A DNA stretch of 13,913 nucleotides, from assembly GCA_003242275.1 (NCBI GenBank), contig QGUX01000071.1, positions 1-13,913 of the forward strand, written 5' to 3'. This document shows positions 1-8,014 of the stretch, in pieces; the first letter of the stretch is position 1; every line of letters starts with the position of its first letter. The notes under the pieces were generated by a model that worked only from the letters and a program-made list of their open reading frames with translations, was not told where the DNA came from and did not search any database. The stretch comes from Pseudomonadota bacterium (GTDB lineage: Bacteria > Pseudomonadota > Gammaproteobacteria > Steroidobacterales > Steroidobacteraceae). A program made the position numbers and the translations under genes.

Positions 1-114
1 AGACTAGAAGGCATCGGGTTGTGGTGTGTCTGTTGGTGTGTTGTTTTTTAAGGAGAAGACGGCCTTCGGAGTAGGAGGCCGTTTCGTTGGCCCGGAGATG
101 TAGATAAGGGGCAG
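1..114. other. Sequencing-adapter remnant (Illumina Nextera P7 side), not genomic
   Basis: This stretch is far less GC-rich than the rest and follows the layout of an Illumina Nextera i7 adapter. Positions 49-72 match the 24-nt P7 oligo at 17 of 24 places. Positions 73-80 (aggaggcc) are an 8-nt slot that differs at one base from the Nextera index AGGAGTCC. Positions 81-114 match the 34-nt read-2 plus mosaic-end sequence at 27 of 34 places; the 19-nt mosaic end alone (96-114) matches 15 of 19. Positions 1-48 are T/G-rich with a T run at 44-49, as expected for the complement of the poly-A noise read past an adapter end. Element lengths and order fit with no gaps. The adapter sequences are recalled from memory. 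The mismatches suggest low-quality read ends that escaped trimming. Genomic sequence most likely starts at 115. Confidence 0.85.
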
Positions 115-725
115 GCCCCGGCGGTGATGCGAACCTGTGCGCGCTGATCGAGCGCGACGAGGAGAACGGGCTGATCAGGCGCGTCAACAACGTGGTGCTG
201 AACATCGCCGGGGCGCGCTCGCGCGGCATCGACCTGGAGCTCTCGTACCGCCGCGCCGTGGACTGGTTCGGCGGTGGCACACTGGCGCTGCGCCTGTTCG
301 CGAACCGCACGCTGGAGAGCTCCACCACCAATGCGCTGGGCACGCGCATCGACCGCGCCGGGCAGACCGGCCTGTTCGGCGGCGCGCCGCGCTTCCAGTC
401 CAACCTGTCGCTGGCCTTCGAGCGCGGCCCGCTGCGCGTGGCCGTGCAGCAGCGCTACATCAGCAGCGGCAGCTACGATGCCACCTACGGTCCCGGCGAC
501 ATCGACCGGCGGCGCGTGCGGCCGGCCGCCTACACCGGCGCGCAGGTGAGCTGGCGGCCGCCGGGCCTCGCGGGCACGCGCATGTACTTCAACGTGCAGA
601 ACCTCTTTGACGAGGATCCGCCCATCGCGCCGGACTGGGGTTTCGGCGGCTCGATTCCCACCAACGAGGGGCTGTTCGACGTGCTCGGCCGACGCATCGT
701 GTTCGGCCTGCGCTACGAGCGCTGA
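115..725 (+). CDS. TonB-dependent receptor, C-terminal fragment (5' end missing)
   Basis: This is the last part (about 203 residues) of an outer-membrane beta-barrel receptor that takes up a ligand using TonB energy. The frame is open from the adapter junction at 115. An in-frame GTG at 192 is not the true start, because clear receptor sequence (NLCALIERD) precedes it. Recognisable pieces are the late-barrel strand pattern with SRGIDLELSYRR, alternating polar and aromatic strands, and the near-terminal motif NVQNLFDEDPP that is typical of this family. The same motif (VNNLFDKDPP) occurs in the complete receptor at 8015-11623, so the two are paralogues. The protein ends GLRYER rather than in the usual terminal Phe or Trp, which is slightly atypical. 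Signal peptide, TonB box and plug are all missing because of the contig end, so no substrate can be proposed. Its stop abuts the convergent nadE stop. Confidence 0.88.
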
Positions 726-2414
726 TCAGCGCCGGTAGCCGTTGGTGATGGGATAGCGCCAGTCGCGCCCGAAGGCGCGGCGGCTCACGCGCACGCCCGG
801 CGGTGCCTGGCGGCGCTTGTATTCATTGCGCTTGACCATGTCGAGCACGCGGCCCACCACCGCGCGGTCGAAGCCGCGCGCGACGATCTCGTCCACCGAC
901 AGGTCGTCCTCGATGAAGGCCTCGAGGATGGGGTCGAGCACCTCGTAGGGTGGCAGGGAATCGGTGTCCTTCTGGCCGTGGCGCAGCTCGGCCGAGGGTT
1001 CGCGCTCGATCACGCGCCAGGGGATGGGAGGCCGGCCGCCGAATTCGCCGCGGCGGGCGGCCAGTTCGTTGCGGTAGCGCGCCAGGCGGTACACCAGCAG
1101 CTTGCTGCAGTCCTTGATCGGCGCGAAGCCGCCGTTCATGTCGCCGTACAACGTGGCGTAGCCCACCGCCATCTCGCTCTTGTTGCCGGTGGTGAGCAGC
1201 ATGCGGCCGGTCTTGTTGGAGATCGCCATCAGCAGCAGGCCGCGGCAGCGCGCCTGGATGTTCTCCTCGGTGGCGTCGGGTTTCGTGCCGCGGAACTGCT
1301 CGGCCAGCGCCGCCAGCGTGGCCTCGAACATGCCCTCGATGGAGATCACGCTGTAGGCCACGCCCAGCGTGCGCGCCTGCGCCTCGGCATCCTCCATGCT
1401 CATCGAGCTGGTGTAGCGCGAGGGCATCATCACCACCTGCACGCGCGAGGCGCCCAGCGCGTCCACGGCGACGGCCGCGGTCAGCGCCGAGTCCACGCCG
1501 CCGGACAGGCCCATCACCACGCCCGGGAAGCCGTGCTTGTTGACGTAGTCGCGCACGCCCAGCACCAGCGCGCGGTACACGCTTTCCTCGTCGCCCAGCT
1601 CGGGCGCGACCGGGTCGGGGCCGACCGGCTCGAACTGCACGCGGCCGGCGGCGTCGCGCGTGACGTCCAGCAGCACCACCGCCTCCTCGAAGGCGGCCGC
1701 GCGCAGCCGCACGCTGCCGTCGGCGTCCAGCGCGCAGGACCGGCCGTCGAACACCAGCTCGTCCTGGCCGCCGACCAGGTTCACGTAGGCGATGGGCAGG
1801 CCGGTCTCGGCGATGCGCTCGCGCAGCACGGCCTCGCGGGCGCGCTGCTTGCGCTGTTCGTAGGGGGAGGCGTTCATCACCAGCAGGGCCTCGGCGCCGC
1901 GCGCCTTCGCGCCGCGCGCCGGGCCGCTCTCCCACACGTCCTCGCAGATGGCCAGCCCGAAGCGCACCCCCATGAACTCAGCCACCGACAGCTCCTCGCC
2001 CGGCAGGAAGTAGCGCTTCTCGTCGAAGACCTGGTAGTTGGGCAGGCAGTTCTTGCGGCAGTTGACCGGCGGGCGGCCGGGCACCAGCAGGCTGCCGGCG
2101 TTGTAGATGGCCGGCCTGCCGCTGGCGCCGACGTACTCCGGATAGCCGACGAAGATGGCGGGCAGGCCCGAGGCGGGGTCATCCACTTCGGCCTTCAGCG
2201 CGGCCAGCGCCTGCTCGACCTGGATGCGCAGGCCGCGGTGGAACAGCAGGTCCTCGGGCGGATAGCCGCTCAGCGTCAGCTCGGGGAACACCACGAGGTC
2301 CGCGCCCTGCACGCGCGCGGCGCGCGCCGCCTCGCGCACGCGTTGCGCGTTGCCCTGCACGTCGCCGACGAGCAGATCCAGCTGGGCCAGCGCGATACAG
2401 GGCCCGCGGGACAT
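726..2414 (-). CDS. nadE: Glutamine-dependent NAD+ synthetase
   Basis: This enzyme performs the last step of NAD+ synthesis: deamido-NAD+ plus glutamine and ATP gives NAD+. Its 562 residues hold two domains. The N-terminal nitrilase-type glutaminase (about 1-270) carries the Glu45 (FPE), Lys121 (CRKNCLPNY) and Cys157 (LAICEDVW) triad that releases ammonia from glutamine. The C-terminal synthetase (about 275-562) has the PP-loop SGGVDSA at 304-310 and the TTGNKSEMAVGYATLYGD block near 408-425. All key residues are present, so it should be able to use glutamine and not only free ammonia. The ATG start lies 7 nt after the sucD stop, so it is very likely the third gene of a sucC-sucD-nadE operon. 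Its TGA directly abuts the TGA of the convergent receptor gene, leaving no room for a terminator between them. Confidence 0.96.
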   Translation of the reverse strand: MSRGPCIALAQLDLLVGDVQGNAQRVREAARAARVQGADLVVFPELTLSGYPPEDLLFHRGLRIQVEQALAALKAEVDDPASGLPAIFVGYPEYVGASGRPAIYNAGSLLVPGRPPVNCRKNCLPNYQVFDEKRYFLPGEELSVAEFMGVRFGLAICEDVWESGPARGAKARGAEALLVMNASPYEQRKQRAREAVLRERIAETGLPIAYVNLVGGQDELVFDGRSCALDADGSVRLRAAAFEEAVVLLDVTRDAAGRVQFEPVGPDPVAPELGDEESVYRALVLGVRDYVNKHGFPGVVMGLSGGVDSALTAAVAVDALGASRVQVVMMPSRYTSSMSMEDAEAQARTLGVAYSVISIEGMFEATLAALAEQFRGTKPDATEENIQARCRGLLLMAISNKTGRMLLTTGNKSEMAVGYATLYGDMNGGFAPIKDCSKLLVYRLARYRNELAARRGEFGGRPPIPWRVIEREPSAELRHGQKDTDSLPPYEVLDPILEAFIEDDLSVDEIVARGFDRAVVGRVLDMVKRNEYKRRQAPPGVRVSRRAFGRDWRYPITNGYRR

Positions 2415-2421
2415 CCGGCCG

Positions 2422-3597
2422 TTACTTCTTGCGGACGGGGCGCGTGGCGCGACGTGCGGCCGTCTTCACCCGCCGGGCGGCCTTCTTCGCGGCGCGGCGC
2501 ACGGCCTTGCCGCGCGCGGCAACCCGCCGGGCCACCTTGCGCGCGGTCTTCTTGCCCGCGGCCACCTTCTTTCCGACCTTCACGCGCCTGGCCGCCTTGC
2601 GGACCACCTTCTTCGCCCTGACGCCGGCCCTGGCGGCGGCGGAACGCGCCTTGCCGGCCACCTCCGCCACACCCTGGACCACCGGTCGTGCCGCCACGGC
2701 CACCGCGACGGCGCGCGCCTTGCGATGCGCCTTCAGCGCCTCGGCCATGGCCGTGCCCAGCTCGGCGGGGCTCTTCACGGTGCGCACGCCGGCCTCTTCC
2801 AGCGCGCGGTACTTGTCGGCCGCGGTGCCCTTGCCGCCGGAGATCACGGCGCCGGCATGGCCCATGCGCTTGCCCGGCGGCGCGGTGACGCCGGCGATGT
2901 AGGCCACCACCGGCTTGGTCACGTAGCGGGCGATGTGCGCGGCCGCGGCCTCTTCGTCGCCGCCGCCGATCTCGCCAACCATCACGATGCCCTCGGTCTG
3001 CGGGTCGCGCTCGAACAGCTCGATCACGTCGATGAAGTTCATGCCGCGCACCGGGTCGCCGCCGATGCCCACGCAGGTGCTCTGCCCCAGGCCGATCTGG
3101 GTGGTCTGGTGCACGGCCTCGTAGGTCAGCGTGCCCGAGCGCGAGACGATGCCCACGCAGCCCTTCTTGTGGATGAAGCCGGGCATGATGCCGATCTTGC
3201 ATTCATCCGGCGTGATGATGCCCGGGCAGTTCGGCCCGATCAGCCGCGTGGGCTTGCCGGTCAGGGCCGCCTTGAAGCGGATCATGTCGTTCACCGGGAT
3301 GCCCTCGGTGATGCACACCACCAGCTCGATGCCGGCATCGGCTGCCTCGAGGATGGCGTCGGCCGCGAACGCGGCCGGCACGTAGATCATGCTGACCGTG
3401 GCGCCGGTCTTCTCCACGGCCTCGCGCATGGTGTCGAACACCGGCAGGTCGAGGTGGGTGCTGCCGCCGCGACCCGGCGTGACGCCGCCGACGATGCGCG
3501 TGCCATAGGCGATGCACTGCTGCGCGTGGAAGGTTCCCTGCTTGCCGGTGAAGCCCTGGACCAGGACCCGGCTGCGCTTGTTGACGAGGATGCTCAT
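2422..3597 (-). CDS. sucD: Succinyl-CoA synthetase alpha subunit with an extra basic C-terminal tail
   Basis: This is the alpha subunit of the TCA-cycle enzyme that interconverts succinyl-CoA and succinate with ATP or GTP formation; it works with SucC from the gene just upstream. Residues 1-290 are a normal SucD: Rossmann CoA-binding start ([12 protein letters not shown]), GPNCPGII near 121-128, SRSGTLTYE at 152-160, and the phosphohistidine His247 in KRMGHAGA, equivalent to E. coli His246. Typical SucD is about 290 aa. This one is 391, because a tail of about 101 residues follows the normal end (AMAEALKA). The tail is about 30 Ala, 21 Arg, 17 Lys and 18 Val with a single Glu, so it is strongly cationic. 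The ATG at 3597 has an AAGG-type ribosome site and lies 24 nt after sucC. The core call is near certain; the tail's function is unknown. Confidence 0.97.
   Translation of the reverse strand: MSILVNKRSRVLVQGFTGKQGTFHAQQCIAYGTRIVGGVTPGRGGSTHLDLPVFDTMREAVEKTGATVSMIYVPAAFAADAILEAADAGIELVVCITEGIPVNDMIRFKAALTGKPTRLIGPNCPGIITPDECKIGIMPGFIHKKGCVGIVSRSGTLTYEAVHQTTQIGLGQSTCVGIGGDPVRGMNFIDVIELFERDPQTEGIVMVGEIGGGDEEAAAAHIARYVTKPVVAYIAGVTAPPGKRMGHAGAVISGGKGTAADKYRALEEAGVRTVKSPAELGTAMAEALKAHRKARAVAVAVAARPVVQGVAEVAGKARSAAARAGVRAKKVVRKAARRVKVGKKVAAGKKTARKVARRVAARGKAVRRAAKKAARRVKTAARRATRPVRKK
2425..2727 (-). other. Histone H1/AlgP-like Lys-Arg-Ala-Val tail of SucD (residues 291-391)
   Basis: This part of sucD encodes 38 basic residues out of 101 and one acidic residue. 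The motif KAARRVK occurs exactly twice (residues 334-340 and 372-378), with looser copies KVARRVA (354-360) and KAVRRAA (364-370), suggesting expansion by short internal repeats. The composition resembles bacterial histone H1-like and AlgP-type tails that bind DNA or other polyanions. No stop, ribosome site or credible new start separates it from the enzyme core, so it should be made as one polypeptide. A tail of this kind is not part of SucD from E. coli or, as far as I recall, of other well-studied SucD proteins. DNA binding is an inference from composition only. Confidence 0.85.
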
Positions 3598-3621
3598 GGG
3601 TATGTCGCCTTCGAAACTGGA

Positions 3622-4788
3622 TCAGCCACCCTTCGCCGCCGCGACGACCTTCTTCGCCGCATCGGTGAGGCCCTCTGCCGGCTGCAGCGACAGCCCGCTC
3701 TCGGCGAGCATCCTGCGCGCCTGCTCCGCGTTGGTGCCCTCCAGGCGCACCACCACCGGCACCTTCACGCCCACCTTCTGCACGGCGGCGATGATGCCCT
3801 CGGCGATCACGTCGCAGCGGACGATGCCGCCGAAGATGTTGACCAGGATGGCACGCACCTTGGGGTTCGACAGGATCAGCTCGAAGGCCGCGGTGACGCG
3901 CTCCACCGTGGCGCCGCCGCCCACGTCGAGGAAGTTGGCGGGCGCGCCGCCGTGCAGCTTGATGATGTCCATGGTGGCCATGGCCAGGCCCGCGCCGTTG
4001 ACCATGCAGGCGATGTCGCCGTCGAGCGAGACATAGTTGAGGTCGTGCTCGGCGGCACGGGCCTCGATCGGGTCTTCCTGCGACACATCGCGCAGCTGGG
4101 CCAGCTCGGGATGGCGGAACAGCGCGTTCGGGTCAATGCCGATCTTGGCGTCCAGCGCCACCAGCCGGCCGTCCTCGGTGACGATCAGCGGGTTGACCTC
4201 GACCAGGCTGGCGTCCTGCTCGATGTACAGCTTGTACAGCGCCTTGAGGATGGAGGTGAATTCGCCGATCTGCTTGCCGGTGAGCCCCAGCGCGAAGGCC
4301 AGCTCCCGGGCCTGGTAGGCCTCCAGCCCCACCGCCGGATGGATGGTGACGCTCCTGATCTTCTCGGGCGTCTCGGCCGCCACGGTCTCGATGTCCATGC
4401 CGCCGGCGGCCGAGGCCACCACGGCGATGCGGCCCTTGTCACGGTCGAGGGTCAGGCTCAGGTAGATCTCGCGGGCGATCGCCGAGCCGGACTCCACGTA
4501 GACCTTCTCGATGGGCAGGCCCTCGGAACCGGTCTGCTTGGTGACCAGCCGCTGGCCGATCAGGGCGGCGGCGGCCTCGCGCACGGCCTCGATGTCGCGC
4601 ACCACCTTGACGCCCCCGGCCTTGCCGCGCCCGCCGGCGTGGACCTGGGCCTTGACCACCCAGACCGGGCCTTCCAGCCTGCGGGCGACCTCGGCGGCCT
4701 CGTCGGCGCTGGCGGCCACATGGCCCGTCGGCACCGGAATGCCGTATTCGGCAAAGATCTTCTTCGACTGGTATTCGTGCAGATTCAT
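3622..4788 (-). CDS. sucC: Succinyl-CoA synthetase beta subunit (ADP-forming type)
   Basis: This is the nucleotide-binding subunit of succinyl-CoA synthetase, an ATP-grasp protein. Its 388 residues equal the E. coli SucC length. The start MNLHEYQSK is the family's usual N-terminus. Lys46 and the loop [10 protein letters not shown] (50-59) bind nucleotide, and Asn199 (EVNPL) and Asp213 (LDAK) sit at the positions of the E. coli Mg2+ ligands. [10 protein letters not shown] (317-326) and the C-terminal [12 protein letters not shown] block are also conserved. Pro20 is present, as in the E. coli protein. The gene is first in the operon with sucD and nadE. It is divergent from pilS, 97 bp away, and a candidate promoter lies in that gap. 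No truncation or odd residue was seen. Confidence 0.97.
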   Translation of the reverse strand: MNLHEYQSKKIFAEYGIPVPTGHVAASADEAAEVARRLEGPVWVVKAQVHAGGRGKAGGVKVVRDIEAVREAAAALIGQRLVTKQTGSEGLPIEKVYVESGSAIAREIYLSLTLDRDKGRIAVVASAAGGMDIETVAAETPEKIRSVTIHPAVGLEAYQARELAFALGLTGKQIGEFTSILKALYKLYIEQDASLVEVNPLIVTEDGRLVALDAKIGIDPNALFRHPELAQLRDVSQEDPIEARAAEHDLNYVSLDGDIACMVNGAGLAMATMDIIKLHGGAPANFLDVGGGATVERVTAAFELILSNPKVRAILVNIFGGIVRCDVIAEGIIAAVQKVGVKVPVVVRLEGTNAEQARRMLAESGLSLQPAEGLTDAAKKVVAAAKGG

Positions 4789-4821
4789 GGCATCCGGAAC
4801 AGTCGGCGAATGGAGTCCGCC

Positions 4822-4851
4822 ATTCTAGATGGAAAACCCGCACCGGGTCAC
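4822..4851 (-). promoter_or_regulatory. Candidate sigma-70 promoter for sucC-sucD-nadE
   Basis: Read on the minus strand, a TAGAAT -10 box (4827-4822) is preceded after 18 nt by GTGACC (4851-4846), which keeps the TGAC core of a -35 box. Transcription would start near 4815, giving a leader of roughly 27 nt before the sucC ATG at 4788. The -10 is good and the -35 weak. It is the best match I found in the 97-bp divergent gap. Confidence 0.4.
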
Positions 4852-4866
4852 AGTTGCACCCTGCAC

Positions 4867-4898
4867 TTGACTGTCCCCGTCAGTCATGGTGCTAGAGT
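4867..4898 (+). promoter_or_regulatory. Candidate promoter and overlapping inverted repeat upstream of pilS
   Basis: TTGACT (4867-4872) resembles a -35 box, and TAGAGT (4893-4898) or the offset GCTAGA (4891-4896) resembles a -10 box; the spacing is 20 or 18 nt. A perfect 6-bp inverted repeat, TGACTG (4868-4873) and CAGTCA (4881-4886) with a 7-nt centre, overlaps the -35 and spacer and could be an operator. If this promoter is real, RNA would start near 4905, downstream of the first possible pilS ATG (4886) and about 5 nt before the second (4910). Confidence 0.35.
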
Positions 4899-6547
4899 CC
4901 CGCGCTGCCATGCGCTTTCATGCCCGCAACCAGGTCCAGCCGGCCGAAGGGGCGCCCTCAGACCTTGCCTGGCGCGTCATCGGGCTGGTCAACATCTACC
5001 GCCTGCTGGTGGCCGGGGGGCTGTTCGCCTGCGCGCAGAGCGACGCGATGCAGGAGATCCTCCTCATCGACCACCCGGCGGCGCTGTCCATCATCACCGC
5101 GGCCTGGTTCTTCGCCGGCATCGGCCTGATAGCGCTGCGGCACCTGCCCTTCATGGGCCTGAGGCTGCTGGCCTTCACCCACGCGGTCACCGACTCGGTG
5201 GCCATGGCCTTCGTGCTGTGGGCCACCAGCGGGGTGGCCGGCGGGCTGGGCATCCTGGTGCTGCTGCCGGTGGGCTCGATGGCGCTGCTGACCGGCAACC
5301 GCGACGCCCTGTTCATGGCCGCCACCGCCACCGTGGCCATCCTGATCCAGCAGCTTGCGCGCGAGGTGGCACCCGGCCCCACCGAGGGCGGCTATGTCAG
5401 CGCGGCGGTGCTGGGCATCGTGATCTTCCTCGCGGCGCTGCTGGTGCGGCCGCTGGCCAACCGGCTGATCCAGAGCGAGGCGCTGGTCAGGAAGCAGGAA
5501 CTGGACCTCGCCAACCTGGCGCAGCTCTCGCAGTACATCGTGCAGCGGCTGCGCGAGGCCATCCTGGTGGTGGACGAGTCCGACCGCATCCGCCTGATCA
5601 ACGAGCCGGCGGCCAGCATCCTCGGCAACGCCAATGCCTGGCCGGACGCGCTGCTGGGGGAATGCTCGCCGCGCCTCCTTTACCTGCTGTCCGCCTGGCG
5701 GCAGCACGGGGACTCCCAGGAGGTGGGCACCTTCACCGCCGCCGACGGCGCGCGGCTGGTCCGGCCCCATTTCGCGCACCTGGGCTCGGCGCGTCCCGGC
5801 CCGGTGCTGATCTTCCTGGAGGACACCAGCGTGGTGGCCGAGAAGATCCAGCAGTCGAAGCTGGCCGCGCTGGGCCGCCTGTCGGCCAGCATCGCGCACG
5901 AGATCCGCACGCCCATCGGCGCGATGAGCCATGCCAGCCAGCTGCTGGCCGAATCACCCGACCTGCCCGCCGAGGACCGGCGGCTGACGCAGATCATCCG
6001 CGCGAACGCCGAGCGTGTCAGCCACATCGTCGAGAACGTGCTGGAGCTGTCGCGACGGGGCACGCGGCGCCCTCAGCGCATCGACCTGGCCACCTGGGTC
6101 AACGAGTTCTGGGCCGAGTTCTGCGCCACCCAGCAGGTGGGCACCGATGCCATCCGCGTGGCGGTGTCGCCGGACGACGGTGCCGAGCTGCCCATCAGCG
6201 TCGACCCCACGCAGCTGCACCAGATCATGTGGAACCTGTGCCAGAACGCCATCACGCACGGCCGGCCGCCCGGCGGCGAGCCGGTGGAGCTGCGCTACGG
6301 GCGCATCTCCAGCACCAGCCGGCCCTTCGTCGAAGTGGCCGACCGCGGCCCCGGCATCGCGCCAGAGGACATGGAGCGCGTGTTCGAGCCCTTCTTCACG
6401 CGCGCCGCACGCGGCACGGGCCTGGGGCTGTTCCTCGCCCGCGAGCTGGCGCAGTCCAACGGCGCCACGCTGCTGCACGAGGCGCGCGCCGGCGGCGGCA
6501 GCGTGTTCCGGCTGGTGTTCACCGATCCCGGCCGCTGGGCCGGATGA
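4886..6547 (+). CDS. pilS: Sensor histidine kinase PilS (type IV pilus control)
   Basis: PilS is an inner-membrane histidine kinase that phosphorylates PilR to control type IV pilin transcription. The 553 residues show about six hydrophobic segments (near 30-49, 65-84, 92-112, 117-136, 140-157 and 172-190), then a PAS-like region (about 210-315), then the kinase core. The phospho-acceptor is His338 in SIAHEIRTPIGAMSHASQLL; N-box Asn450 and Asn454 (WNLCQNAITHG), G1 DRGPG (486-490) and G2 GTGLGL (510-515) are intact. Six-TM topology plus an adjacent NtrC-type regulator distinguish PilS from NtrB. The first ATG is at 4886, but neither it nor the ATG at 4910 has a clear ribosome site; 4910 may be the real start, removing 8 residues. 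pilR follows after 17 nt. The pilS-sucC neighbourhood is, from memory, shared with Xanthomonas. Confidence 0.9.
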   Translation: MVLESRAAMRFHARNQVQPAEGAPSDLAWRVIGLVNIYRLLVAGGLFACAQSDAMQEILLIDHPAALSIITAAWFFAGIGLIALRHLPFMGLRLLAFTHAVTDSVAMAFVLWATSGVAGGLGILVLLPVGSMALLTGNRDALFMAATATVAILIQQLAREVAPGPTEGGYVSAAVLGIVIFLAALLVRPLANRLIQSEALVRKQELDLANLAQLSQYIVQRLREAILVVDESDRIRLINEPAASILGNANAWPDALLGECSPRLLYLLSAWRQHGDSQEVGTFTAADGARLVRPHFAHLGSARPGPVLIFLEDTSVVAEKIQQSKLAALGRLSASIAHEIRTPIGAMSHASQLLAESPDLPAEDRRLTQIIRANAERVSHIVENVLELSRRGTRRPQRIDLATWVNEFWAEFCATQQVGTDAIRVAVSPDDGAELPISVDPTQLHQIMWNLCQNAITHGRPPGGEPVELRYGRISSTSRPFVEVADRGPGIAPEDMERVFEPFFTRAARGTGLGLFLARELAQSNGATLLHEARAGGGSVFRLVFTDPGRWAG

Positions 6548-6564
6548 TTTAACATCCGCGCACC

Positions 6565-7956
<1,392 letters not shown>

Positions 7957-7959
7957 GAA

Positions 7960-7992
7960 AAGGCCCGGGCGGCTCGCGCCACCCGGGCCCTT
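7960..7992. terminator. Bidirectional hairpin terminator between pilR and the convergent receptor gene
   Basis: GGCCCGGG (7962-7969) pairs perfectly with CCCGGGCC (7982-7989). One internal mismatch follows, then a 3-bp inner stem (7971-7973 with 7978-7980) closing the loop TCGC. AA at 7960-7961 can pair with TT at 7991-7992 around a bulged C. Read on the minus strand the stem is followed by TTTT, so it is the better terminator for the receptor gene. On the plus strand only TT follows, 4 nt after the pilR stop codon. Its position between two 3' ends supports the call. Confidence 0.8.
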
Positions 7993-8014
7993 CCGGCAGG
8001 TCAGCTTCCCCGCA

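Noticed and set aside
59..82. Hairpin ACGGCCT/AGGCCGT as a regulatory element upstream of the receptor
   Set aside because: It spans the P7, index and read-2 parts of the apparent sequencing adapter and is therefore not genomic.
137..610. Out-of-frame ORF over the partial receptor gene
   Set aside because: Arg/Ala-rich shadow frame; the receptor frame shows recognisable barrel motifs.
978..2621. A 547-codon open frame antisense to nadE and the end of sucD
   Set aside because: It overlaps a protein with complete catalytic motifs on the other strand, and its own translation is low-complexity His/Gln/Ala/Arg.
2350..6552. A 1400-codon open frame on the plus strand, antisense to sucC and sucD and entering pilS out of frame
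   Set aside because: It is the complement of genes with very GC-rich third positions, which removes stops from antisense frames. The translation is Arg/Ala/His-rich with no domain, and canonical genes occupy the same DNA.
6542..6557. Small inverted repeat GGATG/CATCC between pilS and pilR
   Set aside because: Only 5 bp, and the two genes are 17 nt apart in an evident operon; too weak to call a terminator or operator.
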